NCBI GenBank assembly: GCA_046765875.1
Contig: JBKPSJ010000107.1
Span: forward strand, 1-8,827
DNA from: DASRHY01 sp046765875
Lineage (GTDB): Bacteria; Actinomycetota; Actinomycetes; Propionibacteriales; Kribbellaceae
Direction of reading: 5' to 3'
Length of the DNA: 8,827 nucleotides
Under the pieces are notes generated by a model. The model did not search any database. It was not told where the DNA came from and saw only the letters and a program-made list of their open reading frames with translations. The translations under genes were made by a program, and so were the position numbers. Below, piece after piece: positions 1 through 7,188 of this stretch; the first letter of the stretch is position 1, and each line of letters starts with the position of its first letter.

Positions 1-289
1 GCAGCTGACCGGGTTCGCGCGGGTCTCGCTGGAACCGGGCGCCGCCACCGACGTCACCTTCCACGTGCACGCGGATCGGACCGCGTACACGGGTCCGGAT
101 CTGCGCCGCATCGTCGAGCCGGGAGACGTCGAGGTGCTGGTCGGAACGTCGTCCGCGGACCTGCCCTGCCGGGCCACGGTGCGGCTGACCGGCGATGTGC
201 GCACGGTCGGGCACGATCGTACGCTGATCACTCCCGTGGACCTGCGGCCGATCACCGGCGACGTCCCGGTCACCGACGAAGGATCGTGA
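1..289 (+). CDS. Glycoside hydrolase family 3 (beta-glucosidase/beta-xylosidase-like), C-terminal fragment
   Basis: The reading frame is open from base 2 to the TGA at 287-289 and gives the last 95 residues of a protein whose start lies left of the window. The fragment matches the fibronectin type III-like domain that closes many GH3 enzymes: a segment reading LTGFARVSLEPGAATDVTF, then the stretch around DLRRIVEPGDVEVLVGTSSAD, which is the usual end of that fold. GH3 enzymes release sugars from the non-reducing ends of beta-glucosides, beta-xylosides or related oligosaccharides. The (beta/alpha)8 and alpha/beta sandwich domains carrying the nucleophile and acid/base are not visible, so substrate cannot be judged. 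About 25 residues follow the domain and show no membrane anchor. The next gene, a LacI-type regulator, lies 13 nt downstream and has its Shine-Dalgarno overlapping this stop codon, so the two are probably co-transcribed. Confidence 0.8.
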   Translation, partial: QLTGFARVSLEPGAATDVTFHVHADRTAYTGPDLRRIVEPGDVEVLVGTSSADLPCRATVRLTGDVRTVGHDRTLITPVDLRPITGDVPVTDEGS

Positions 290-294
290 GGAGG
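288..294 (+). promoter_or_regulatory. Strong ribosome binding site for the TTG-started lacI-type gene
   Basis: GAGGAGG overlaps the TGA stop codon of the upstream GH3 gene and sits 8 nt before TTG at 303. It decides the start: no other ATG, GTG or TTG in this frame lies near, and translation from 303 puts the DNA-binding helices at the usual distance from the N-terminus. The overlap with the stop suggests translational coupling. Confidence 0.75.
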
Positions 295-302
295 TACCGC
301 GG

Positions 303-1343
303 TTGAGCGGTCGCGTCACCTTGGCCACCGTCGCGGAGTCCGCGGGGGTGTCGGTCGCCACGGTCTCCAAGGTTCTCAACGGCCGCAGTGACGTCTCCGA
401 GTCGACCCGGGAGCGGGTGCAGGAGATCCTGCGGCAGCACGGGTACGTCGGCCGCCGGTCGCCCGAGCCGATCGAGCGGCCTGTCGTCGAACTCTTCTAC
501 CAAGGGTTCCTCAACGCCTACTCGGTCGAGGTGATCCAGGGTGTCGTCGAGGGCGGGCAGACCGCGGACGTCGATGTCGTGGTCACCTCGCACCCGCCGC
601 GCGAGACCCGCAGTACGGGCCGGGCGGCGCCGTGGATCCGCGACCTGTCCGCCACCCGTCGCATGGCGGCCATCGGCATCACCAGCGCGCTCACCGCGGC
701 CGACCTGGCCGCACTCGCCCGGGCCCGGCTGCCACTCGTCGTCGTCGACCCGATCAACGTCGCGCAGCCGGACGTGACCAGCGTCGGCTCGACCAACTTC
801 GCCGGCGGCATGGCGGCGACCCAGCACCTGCTGTCCCTCGGTCACCACAGGATCGCCTACCTGGGCGGCCCACCCACGTCAGGCTGCAACCAGGCCCGGA
901 TGAACGGCTTCCGCGGCGCGATGGAAGCCGCCGGACTGCCGGTCCCGAGGGACTACATCTGGCTGCGGGAGTTCCTGTACGACGACGGCGTGGCCGGCGG
1001 CGCCGCACTCCTCGACCTCCCCGAGCCCCCCACCGCCATCTTCGCCGGCAGCGACGAGGTGGCCGTCGGCGTGATGGAGGCGGCCCGCGCCCGCGGCCTC
1101 CGCGTCCCCGACGAGCTCAGCATCGTCGGCTTCGACGACACCCAGGTAGCCCGCCTGGCGTCCCCACCGCTGACCACGGTGCGCCAGCCACTCCGCGAAA
1201 TGGGTGTCGTCGCCATCCGCACCGCCCTCAAACTCGCCGCCGGTGAACAGATCGACTCCCACCACGTGGAACTGGCCACCCGCCTCATCATCCGGGACTC
1301 CACGGCCACCGCGACACGAGGACCCCGGGCGGCCGCCTCCTGA
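303..1343 (+). CDS. LacI/GalR-family transcriptional regulator
   Basis: A 346-residue protein of normal length for the family. Residues 5-24 form the N-terminal helix-turn-helix (VTLATVAESAGVSVATVSKV), followed by the hinge-side motif LNGRSDVSESTRERV and a periplasmic-binding-protein-like effector domain from about residue 60 to 331. Typical family landmarks are visible: NFAGGMAATQHLLSLGHHRIAYLGG (165-189, start NFAGGMAATQ), the FAGSDEVAVGVMEA segment (247-260) and DELSIVGFDDT (270-280). Members bind palindromic operators and usually repress sugar-catabolic operons until a mono- or disaccharide binds. Lying directly after a GH3 gene, it probably controls that operon. The recognition region resembles regulators paired with GH3 beta-xylosidases in streptomycetes (BxlR type), but the effector is not deducible. 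The operator should lie upstream of the operon, outside the window. The start is TTG, supported by the Shine-Dalgarno at 288-294. The last 13 residues are low-complexity Ala/Thr/Arg. Confidence 0.93.
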   Translation: MSGRVTLATVAESAGVSVATVSKVLNGRSDVSESTRERVQEILRQHGYVGRRSPEPIERPVVELFYQGFLNAYSVEVIQGVVEGGQTADVDVVVTSHPPRETRSTGRAAPWIRDLSATRRMAAIGITSALTAADLAALARARLPLVVVDPINVAQPDVTSVGSTNFAGGMAATQHLLSLGHHRIAYLGGPPTSGCNQARMNGFRGAMEAAGLPVPRDYIWLREFLYDDGVAGGAALLDLPEPPTAIFAGSDEVAVGVMEAARARGLRVPDELSIVGFDDTQVARLASPPLTTVRQPLREMGVVAIRTALKLAAGEQIDSHHVELATRLIIRDSTATATRGPRAAAS

Positions 1344-1370
1344 TCATTCAGGAGTACGTCGCCCGGGTCC
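1320..1370. terminator. Imperfect inverted repeat at convergent gene ends, probable bidirectional terminator
   Basis: An inner perfect 7-bp stem, CTCCTGA (1337-1343) with TCAGGAG (1348-1354), closes a 4-nt loop TCAT. After a 5x5 internal loop an outer stem follows: GGACCCCGGGCG (1320-1331) pairs with CGCCCGGGTCC (1360-1370), with one C bulged. The TGA of the lacI-type gene forms one arm of the inner stem, and the reverse-strand stop codon of the ligase gene (1348-1350) forms the other. No T-tract follows on either strand, so if it terminates it would be as a U-less hairpin, as often proposed for actinobacteria. Being near-symmetric it would fold in both transcripts. Confidence 0.6.
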
Positions 1371-2448
1371 GTTCGATCACATCGCGGACGACGTCCGAGC
1401 CGGCAGACCGGTGGGCGAAGGCCGCGCGCTGGCGGACCGAGCCGGTACCGCGGATGCGCAGGTCCTTGATCGTGTCGCGAACCGTGCTGGTGTCGCCGGC
1501 CGCGTCGAGGGCGGCACCGACGTGGTCGAGCAATGCCTCGATCACGTCGAAGGCCGGCCGGAGGACCCGGTGGACCGGATCCAGCAGCTCACGGCTGAGG
1601 CCCCAGCGGCTCGCCTGCCATACGGCGGCCCGGAGCAGTTCGGTACGCCACTCGGGCACGCCGTCCTGCGTCGCCGCGGTCTCGACCAGGGCGCGGGACA
1701 GGGCCGCCACCAGTACGGTGTCGGCGATCTCGGTGCAGGTGTCCGCCACCCGGATCTCGAGTGTCGGGTACTTGACCGCGAGCCGGGCGTCGAAGTAGAT
1801 CATCCCCTCGTCCAGGGCGGCGCCGCTGCTGATCAGATCGGCGACGGCGTCGTGATAGGCGCGCGGCGTGCCGAACGGCTCGGTCGGCCCTGCCGTCGGC
1901 CACCGCCGGACGACCTGCGCCCGGAAGCTGGCATACCCGCTGTCCTGGCCGTACCAGAACGGCGAGTTCGCGCTCACCGCGAGCACGACCGGCAGCCAGG
2001 GCCGGATCCGGTCCAGCGCCCGCACCGCCTCGGCGTCGTCGGCGACCTCGACATGGACATGGGTGCCGCAGATGAGGTTCTCGCGGGCGATCGCGCCGTG
2101 CAGGTCGGCCATCCGCTGGTACCGGCTCTTCTGCGTCATCGCGGCCGGCTCGTCGATCACGCTGCCCGCCGCCGCAAGCACCGCACCGTACGCATTCGCG
2201 TCCAACGCGGCCCGGCGCCGGCCTTCGCGCACCTGGTCGCCGAGGTCGGCCAGCGTGGTGCACGGCTCGGTGGCCGTCTCCACCTGTTCCAGGAACAGCT
2301 CCTGCTGGATCCGCGCGATCTTTCCGTCATCATCCGGATATCGTTCGCCGTCCTCACGCAGTATCCGGCCGGACACCGGTCGCAGCGCGAGCGTGTCCGC
2401 GTCGAACAGGAACAGTTCTTCCTCGACGCCGACCTGACGTCTGTGCAC
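1348..2448 (-). CDS. Glutamate-cysteine ligase family 2 / carboxylate-amine ligase (YbdK-like)
   Basis: From GTG at 2448 the protein has 366 residues, close to the ~370 of YbdK. Family landmarks in order: QVGVEEELFLFD at the N-terminus (residues 5-16), GTHVHVEV (128-135) with the conserved histidines, the YFDARLAVKYPTLEIRVAD segment (218-236) and a C-terminal GTGSVRQRAAF block (334-344). These belong to the ATP-dependent glutamine-synthetase-like fold that joins the gamma-carboxylate of glutamate to an amine. E. coli YbdK has weak glutamate-cysteine ligase activity; the true substrate here is unknown. Actinobacteria generally use mycothiol, and no ergothioneine genes (egtB-E) are adjacent, so calling it EgtA is not justified. 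GTG 2448 is preferred because GGAAGG lies 7 nt upstream and homologues start a few residues before VGVEEE; ATG at 2463 (371 residues) is the alternative. The gene follows the VOC gene on the same strand with a 52-nt gap and is probably co-transcribed with it. Confidence 0.88.
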   Translation of the reverse strand: MHRRQVGVEEELFLFDADTLALRPVSGRILREDGERYPDDDGKIARIQQELFLEQVETATEPCTTLADLGDQVREGRRRAALDANAYGAVLAAAGSVIDEPAAMTQKSRYQRMADLHGAIARENLICGTHVHVEVADDAEAVRALDRIRPWLPVVLAVSANSPFWYGQDSGYASFRAQVVRRWPTAGPTEPFGTPRAYHDAVADLISSGAALDEGMIYFDARLAVKYPTLEIRVADTCTEIADTVLVAALSRALVETAATQDGVPEWRTELLRAAVWQASRWGLSRELLDPVHRVLRPAFDVIEALLDHVGAALDAAGDTSTVRDTIKDLRIRGTGSVRQRAAFAHRSAGSDVVRDVIERTRATYS

Positions 2449-2455
2449 ATCCCCA

Positions 2456-2461
2456 CCTTCC
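2456..2461 (-). promoter_or_regulatory. Ribosome binding site favouring the GTG start of the ligase gene
   Basis: On the reverse strand GGAAGG ends 7 nt before GTG at 2448. The competing ATG at 2463 overlaps the upstream edge of this motif and has only GTGTGGA before it, a weaker site. The spacing argues for the internal GTG. Confidence 0.5.
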
Positions 2462-2500
2462 ATTCCACACCGGTACCCCGTACCACGCGGAGCCAGACGG

Positions 2501-2896
2501 TCACGCGAAGTCGGCGGACCGCCAGGGCATCTCCTGCAGCACCCAGGTGTTGCCGTCCGGATCCGCGAACGGGACGTACTTGATGCCGCGGTCGTGCTCG
2601 TCGACCTCGCCGACCTCGACACCGCGGGCGGCCAGCTCGGCGCGGCTCGCGACCGCGTCCGCCACTACTAGGTGCAGCCCGCGTAGGACGCCCGGCTCGA
2701 TGTCGGCCAGTTCCGGTACGCCGGCGGCCAGCACGATCGAGCAGGCCGAGCCGGGCGGGGTGAGCTGGACGATCCGGGTCCGCTCGTCGGGCTGTACGTC
2801 GACGTCGACGGTGAAGCCGAGCCTGCCGACGTAGAAATCCTTCGCCCGGTCGATGTCGGTGACCGGTACGGGGACGAGCTCGAGCTTCATCTGCAT
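2501..2896 (-). CDS. VOC superfamily (glyoxalase/bleomycin-resistance fold) protein
   Basis: A 131-residue single-domain protein, the usual size for the family. Two beta-alpha-beta-beta-beta modules are visible: VPVTDIDRAKDFYVGRLGF (residues 11-29) with LTPPGSACSIVL (45-56), then GLHLVVADAVASRAELAARG (73-92) ending in the hallmark FADPDGNTWVLQE (110-122). His75 and Glu122 fall where metal ligands usually sit. VOC proteins include glyoxalase I, extradiol dioxygenases, fosfomycin thiol transferases and binding-only antibiotic-resistance proteins; the sequence does not say which. No export signal, so cytoplasmic. ATG at 2896 is taken as the start; ATG at 2890 is also possible. Neither has a clear Shine-Dalgarno, but a promoter-like element sits just upstream at a spacing that fits a leaderless mRNA. 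The ligase gene follows after 52 nt, so a shared transcript is likely. A functional link between them is only a guess. Confidence 0.85.
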   Translation of the reverse strand: MQMKLELVPVPVTDIDRAKDFYVGRLGFTVDVDVQPDERTRIVQLTPPGSACSIVLAAGVPELADIEPGVLRGLHLVVADAVASRAELAARGVEVGEVDEHDRGIKYVPFADPDGNTWVLQEMPWRSADFA

Positions 2897-2904
2897 GGCG
2901 ACCG

Positions 2905-2933
2905 ACCCTAGGTGTACCTGGTCAGGGTGTCAC
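2905..2933 (-). promoter_or_regulatory. Predicted sigma-70-type promoter for the VOC-ligase gene pair
   Basis: On the reverse strand GTGACA (2933-2928, 5 of 6 to TTGACA) is followed after exactly 17 bp by TAGGGT (2910-2905, matching the actinobacterial TANNNT -10). Eight bases separate the -10 from ATG at 2896, so transcription would begin within about 0-3 nt of the start codon. The -35 lies inside the last sense codons (Val-Thr) of the acylphosphatase gene. This accounts for the missing ribosome binding site. It is a prediction from motif and spacing only. Confidence 0.5.
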
Positions 2934-3191
2934 GGCGAAGCCGGTCTCGCCGGTGGGCTGCTCCTCGATCACGTCAACCCTGTCCACGTCGGCGTACCGG
3001 GGTCCGGTTCGGCACCAGTCGACCATCCGGCGTACCGGCTCCTCGGCTCCCTCGAAGACGGCCTCGACGGTGCCGTCCGGGCGGTTGCGTACCCAGCCCG
3101 CGACCCCGGCGGCACGCGCCTCGCGCCGGCAGGTGTCGCGGAAGAACACACCCTGCACCAGACCGTGGACGACGACGCGGCGACGGATCAC
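2922..3191 (-). CDS. acyP: Acylphosphatase
   Basis: An 89-residue protein, full length for this small enzyme family (about 90-100). It hydrolyses the mixed anhydride bond of acyl phosphates such as acetyl phosphate or 1,3-bisphosphoglycerate; its physiological role in bacteria is not settled. The signature is intact: HGLVQGVFFRDTCRREA (residues 9-25) with the phosphate-binding loop and catalytic Arg18, then GWVRNRPDGTVEAVFEG (32-48) with catalytic Asn36. The protein is cytoplasmic with no signal peptide. The start is GTG at 3191, which puts the first beta strand (RRRVVVHG) at its usual place. No good Shine-Dalgarno precedes it, though TAGAAC at 3203-3198 could be a weak -10 for a leaderless message. 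The gene is divergent from hrpA and lies just upstream of the VOC gene on the same strand, 25 nt apart. Confidence 0.93.
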   Translation of the reverse strand: MIRRRVVVHGLVQGVFFRDTCRREARAAGVAGWVRNRPDGTVEAVFEGAEEPVRRMVDWCRTGPRYADVDRVDVIEEQPTGETGFAVTP

Positions 3192-3270
3192 CCGACCGTT
3201 CTACCCGCGCGGGGCCGTACCTGAAAAGGAATCGGCCGGCGCAGGGCCGCCGCCTATTCTGGACGGAGTC
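3192..3270. promoter_or_regulatory. Divergent intergenic region between acyP and hrpA, putative promoters
   Basis: These 79 bp must hold start signals for two diverging genes. Toward hrpA, TATTCT (3255-3260) matches TANNNT and lies 10 nt before the ATG; at a 17-bp spacing the -35 candidate is poor (TCGGCC), and GGACGG (3261-3266) is the only Shine-Dalgarno-like sequence. Toward acyP, TTTTCA (3227-3222) with TAGAAC (3203-3198) at 18 bp is a weak pair ending 6 nt from the GTG. No clear operator palindrome is seen. Confidence 0.35.
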
Positions 3271-6200
3271 ATGTCCGACTCCCCCACCCTTGCTGAGCTT
3301 CGTCGGCGCCTGCCCGCGCTCATGCTGGACGACCAGCACCGGCTCGGCCGCCGGCTGGACCGCGCCCGTGGCGACCGGGGCGCGGCGAAGCGCCGTAGCC
3401 TCGCCGGCCAGATCGGGCAGGCGGAGCGGATCGTCGAGCGTCGCCGGGACTCGGTGCCGAAGATCACCTATCCCGAGCAACTGCCGGTATCGCAGCTCAA
3501 GGACGACATCGCCGCCGCGATCCGGGACCACCAGGTCGTGGTCATCGCCGGCGAGACCGGATCGGGCAAGACCACCCAGATCCCGAAGATCTGTCTCGAG
3601 CTCGGCCGTGGCGTCCAGGGCATGATCGGCCACACCCAGCCCCGCCGGCTGGCCGCCCGTACAGTCGCCGAACGGATTGCCGAGGAGCTGGGCACGCAGC
3701 TCGGCGACCAGGTCGGGTACGCCATCCGGTTCACCGACAAGGTCTCCGAACGCAGCCTGGTCAAGCTGATGACCGACGGCATCCTGCTCGCCGAACTGCA
3801 GCGCGACCGGGACCTGCGCCGGTACGACACGCTGATCATCGACGAGGCGCACGAGCGCAGCCTCAACATCGACTTCATCCTCGGCTATCTGAAGCAACTG
3901 CTGCCGAAACGGCCCGATCTCAAGGTGATCATCACCTCGGCGACGATCGACCCGGAGCGCTTCGCCGAGCACTTCGGCGGCGCCCCGATCGTCGAGGTCT
4001 CGGGCCGGACCTATCCGGTCGAGGTGCGGTACCGGCCGGTGACCGACCCCGAGGACCCGGCGACACTGGATCGCGATCAGACGCAGGCGATCCTCGACGC
4101 GGTCGACGAGCTTGCGTGGGAAAGGCCGGGCGACGTGCTGGTCTTCCTCAGCGGCGAGCGCGAGATCCGCGACACCGCCGACGCGTTGCGCGCGCAGAAC
4201 CTCCGCGATACCGAGGTGCTGCCGCTGTACGCCCGGCTGTCGGCCACCGAGCAGCACCGGGTGTTCCAGTCGCACCCCGGCCGCCGGATCGTGCTCGCGA
4301 CGAACGTCGCCGAGACCTCGCTCACCGTCCCGGGCATCAAGTACGTCGTGGACCCCGGCACCGCGCGGATCAGCCGGTACTCGCACCGCACAAAGGTGCA
4401 GCACCTGCCGATCGAGCCCGTGTCGCAGGCGTCGGCGAACCAGCGCAAGGGCCGGTGCGGCCGGACCAGCGACGGCATCTGCATCAGGTTGTACTCCGAG
4501 GAGGACTACGACTCCCGGCCGGAGTACACCGACCCGGAGATCCTGCGTACCAACCTCGCCTCGGTCATCCTGCAGATGACCTCGATCGGGCTCGGCGACA
4601 TCGCCGCGTTCCCGTTCATCGACGAGCCGGACCGGCGGTCGATCAAGGACGGCATCCAGCTCCTCACCGAGCTCGGCGCGCTCGATGACCAGCAGGGACT
4701 GACGAAGACCGGCCGGCAGCTCGCGCAACTGCCGGTCGACCCGCGGCTGGCCCGGATGATCGTCGAGGCGGACCGCAACGGCTGCGTCCGCGAGGTGATG
4801 ATCATCGCGGCCGCACTGTCGATCCAGGACCCACGCGAACGACCGGCGGACCACGAGGCACAGGCCCAGCAGGCACACGCCCGGTTCCGCGATCCCCGTT
4901 CGGACTTCCTGGGCTTCCTCAACCTGTGGACCTACCTGAAACAACAGCAGAAGGACTTGTCCGGCAACCAGTTCCGCCGGATGTGCATGGCCGAGTACCT
5001 GAACTATCTGCGGGTACGCGAGTGGCAGGACATCTTCGCCCAGCTCCGCCAACTCGCGGCACAGATCGGGGTCACGCTGAACTCGGGACCGCCGGCCGAT
5101 CCGCAGTACGTACACGTCTCGCTGCTGGCCGGGCTGCTGTCGCACATCGGTATGAAGGACCCGGCCAACCAGCACCAGTACATCGGCGCCCGCAACGCCC
5201 GCTTCGCGATCTTTCCGGGCTCGGCGCTGTTCAAGAAGCCGCCGCAGTTCGTGATGGCGGCCGAGCTGGTCGAGACCTCGCGGCTGTGGGCCCGAGTGAA
5301 CGCGCGGATCGAGCCCGAGTGGGCCGAGGACCTGGCCGCGCATCTGATCAGACGGAGCTACTCCGAGCCGCACTGGGAACGCCAGGCCGGAGCGGTGATG
5401 GCCTTCGAGAAGGTCACGCTGTACGGCGTGCCGATCGTTGCCCAGCGCAAGATCAACTACGGACGGGTGGAGCCCGAGCTCGCCCGTGAACTGTTCATCC
5501 GCCACGCGCTGGTCGAGGGCGACTGGGAGACGCACCACACGTTCTTCCACACCAACCGCGAGCTGGTCGAGGAGGTCGAGGAACTCGAGGACCGGGCCCG
5601 GCGACGTGACCTGCTCGTCGACGACGAGACGCTGTTCGCCTTCTACGACGAGCGTATCGGTCCCGAGGTCGTATCCGGCCGGCACTTCGACTCCTGGTGG
5701 AAAAAGGCGCGGCAACGCGATCCCGACCTGCTCGACTACGAGCGCTCGCTACTGGTCCGCGCTGAGGCCGAGGAAGTACGCGAACGCGACTACCCGCTCA
5801 CCTGGCGTACCGGCGGCTTCACCTTCGACCTGACGTACGCCTTCGAGCCCGGCGCAGATGCCGACGGCGTGACCGTACACATCCCGCTGGTTGTGCTCAA
5901 TCAGGTCTCGCCAGACGGGTTCGAATGGAGCGTGCCGGGTTTCCGCGAGGAACTGGTCACCGCGCTGATCAAGTCGCTGCCGAAGACGACGCGGCGCTCG
6001 ATCGTACCGGCGCCGGACACCGCACGGTCGGTGCTTCCCCGGCTCGACCCCGCCTCGGGTCCGCTGACCGATGCCCTTGCGCGCGAGCTGCGCGCCGCCC
6101 GCGGGGTCGTGATCCAGGACGGCGACTGGGACTGGAGCCGGGTGCCGGAGCATCTGCGGATGACCTTCCGGGTCCTCGACGAACGCGGCAAGTCAGTTGC

Positions 6201-7155
6201 CGAGGGCAAGGATCTGGCAGCGCTCAAGCAACGGCTCAAGCCTCGCACAACGGCGGCGATCTCGAAGGTCGCGGCGAAGGCGGTCAGCGTCCTGGAGCGT
6301 ACCGGTCTGACCGACTGGACCGTCGGCGACCTGCCGCGCACGTTCTCCGAGCTGCGCGGCGGGCTGACCGTCGCCGGCTTCCCGGCCCTGGTCGACGAGG
6401 GCGACAGCGTCGCGGTCCGGCTGCAGGAGACCGAGGCGGACCAGGCGGCCGCGATGTGGCGCGGCACCCGCCGCCTGCTGTTGCTCACCGTTCCGCCGGT
6501 GATCGACGTGATCCAGCGTTCGCTGTCGAACCAGGCCAGGATGACGCTGGCCAACAACCCGCACCGCGACGTCCCCGACCTTCTCGCCGACTGCACCGCG
6601 GCCGCCGTGGACGCGCTGATGGAGCAGCACGGTGGCCCGGCCTGGAACGCGGCAGATTTCGGGCGACTCCGCGATGCCGTCCGGGCCGATCTGGCCGACA
6701 CGGTGCTGGCCGTACTCGGTCAGGTCGAGCAGATCCTCCGGCTGGCTCGCACCGTCGACCGGCAGATCTCCCGCGCCTCCAGCCCGGCGCTGCTGCCGAC
6801 ACTCACCGACGTACGCGGCCAACTCGACGGTCTGGTGCACCGCGGCTTCGTCACCGAGACCGGTGTACGTCGGCTGCCGGACCTGGTCCGCTATCTGCGC
6901 GGTATCGAGCAACGGCTGGACAAAGCCGCCACGAACGTGACTCGCGACCGTCAGGCGACGTACACGATCCAGACCCTGATCGACGAGTACCAGCACCGTC
7001 TGTCCGCCGTACCCACCGGCAAACAACCCCCGCAGGAACTCCTCGGCGTCCGCTGGATGCTCGAAGAACTCCGAATCAGCCTCTTCGCCCAAACCCTCGG
7101 CACCCCCTACCCGGTCTCGGACAAACGCATCCGCAAAGCCCTCACCGCCCCCTAA
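3271..7155 (+). CDS. hrpA: ATP-dependent RNA helicase HrpA (DEAH-box)
   Basis: The 1294-residue protein matches full-length E. coli HrpA (about 1300). It is an ATP-driven 3'-5' RNA helicase linked in E. coli to mRNA processing and to rescue of stalled ribosomes. Helicase motifs are complete: Walker A GETGSGKT (94-101), Ia HTQPRR (121-126), DEAH (191-194), SAT (223-225), V ATNVAETS (343-350) and VI QRKGRCGR (391-398). After the two RecA domains (about 75-420) come the helicase-associated winged-helix/ratchet region (about 440-560), the OB-fold region, and a long C-terminal DUF3418 domain (about 700-1290) that distinguishes HrpA from HrpB. The start at 3271 has GGACGG upstream and clears the divergent acyP gene; the same frame is open further upstream but would run antisense through acyP. 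The C-terminus (TPYPVSDKRIRKAL) looks natural, so the insertion sequence starting 3 bp after the TAA has not truncated the protein. It has probably removed or displaced the native terminator. Confidence 0.96.
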   Translation: MSDSPTLAELRRRLPALMLDDQHRLGRRLDRARGDRGAAKRRSLAGQIGQAERIVERRRDSVPKITYPEQLPVSQLKDDIAAAIRDHQVVVIAGETGSGKTTQIPKICLELGRGVQGMIGHTQPRRLAARTVAERIAEELGTQLGDQVGYAIRFTDKVSERSLVKLMTDGILLAELQRDRDLRRYDTLIIDEAHERSLNIDFILGYLKQLLPKRPDLKVIITSATIDPERFAEHFGGAPIVEVSGRTYPVEVRYRPVTDPEDPATLDRDQTQAILDAVDELAWERPGDVLVFLSGEREIRDTADALRAQNLRDTEVLPLYARLSATEQHRVFQSHPGRRIVLATNVAETSLTVPGIKYVVDPGTARISRYSHRTKVQHLPIEPVSQASANQRKGRCGRTSDGICIRLYSEEDYDSRPEYTDPEILRTNLASVILQMTSIGLGDIAAFPFIDEPDRRSIKDGIQLLTELGALDDQQGLTKTGRQLAQLPVDPRLARMIVEADRNGCVREVMIIAAALSIQDPRERPADHEAQAQQAHARFRDPRSDFLGFLNLWTYLKQQQKDLSGNQFRRMCMAEYLNYLRVREWQDIFAQLRQLAAQIGVTLNSGPPADPQYVHVSLLAGLLSHIGMKDPANQHQYIGARNARFAIFPGSALFKKPPQFVMAAELVETSRLWARVNARIEPEWAEDLAAHLIRRSYSEPHWERQAGAVMAFEKVTLYGVPIVAQRKINYGRVEPELARELFIRHALVEGDWETHHTFFHTNRELVEEVEELEDRARRRDLLVDDETLFAFYDERIGPEVVSGRHFDSWWKKARQRDPDLLDYERSLLVRAEAEEVRERDYPLTWRTGGFTFDLTYAFEPGADADGVTVHIPLVVLNQVSPDGFEWSVPGFREELVTALIKSLPKTTRRSIVPAPDTARSVLPRLDPASGPLTDALARELRAARGVVIQDGDWDWSRVPEHLRMTFRVLDERGKSVAEGKDLAALKQRLKPRTTAAISKVAAKAVSVLERTGLTDWTVGDLPRTFSELRGGLTVAGFPALVDEGDSVAVRLQETEADQAAAMWRGTRRLLLLTVPPVIDVIQRSLSNQARMTLANNPHRDVPDLLADCTAAAVDALMEQHGGPAWNAADFGRLRDAVRADLADTVLAVLGQVEQILRLARTVDRQISRASSPALLPTLTDVRGQLDGLVHRGFVTETGVRRLPDLVRYLRGIEQRLDKAATNVTRDRQATYTIQTLIDEYQHRLSAVPTGKQPPQELLGVRWMLEELRISLFAQTLGTPYPVSDKRIRKALTAP

Positions 7156-7158
7156 AGC

Positions 7159-7188
7159 GGCTCTTCCTACTTGAGGTGGGGGTGGGTG
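7159..7188 (+). repeat. Left terminal inverted repeat of the ISL3 element
   Basis: This 30-bp end matches the reverse complement of 8629-8658 at 25 of 30 positions. The outer 9 bp (GGCTCTTCC) and an inner block GGTGGGGGTG (7175-7184) are perfect; mismatches cluster in the 7 bp between them. The transposase stop codon (reverse-strand TAG, 7167-7169) lies inside this repeat. Confidence 0.85.

Noticed and set aside
1204..2583. A 459-codon + strand open frame over the lacI 3' end and the ligase gene
   Set aside because: It overlaps two well-supported genes, has no domain and reads as an antisense image of the ligase with Arg/Pro/Gly-rich sequence.
2449..2622. Longer ligase protein starting at 2622
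   Set aside because: It would overlap the VOC gene by over 100 bp in a different frame, and the added residues are Arg/Ser/Thr-rich without similarity. Family members start just before VGVEEE.
2953..3270. N-terminal extension of hrpA by 106 codons
   Set aside because: The extension would run antisense through acyP, has no similarity to HrpA N-termini, and lacks a ribosome binding site. ATG at 3271 gives a normal-length HrpA.
2974..5715. A 913-codon open frame antisense to hrpA and acyP
   Set aside because: It mirrors hrpA, whose helicase motifs are complete, and its composition is the low-complexity Asp/Arg/Leu pattern typical of antisense frames in GC-rich genes. It shows no recognisable domain and also covers acyP in another frame.
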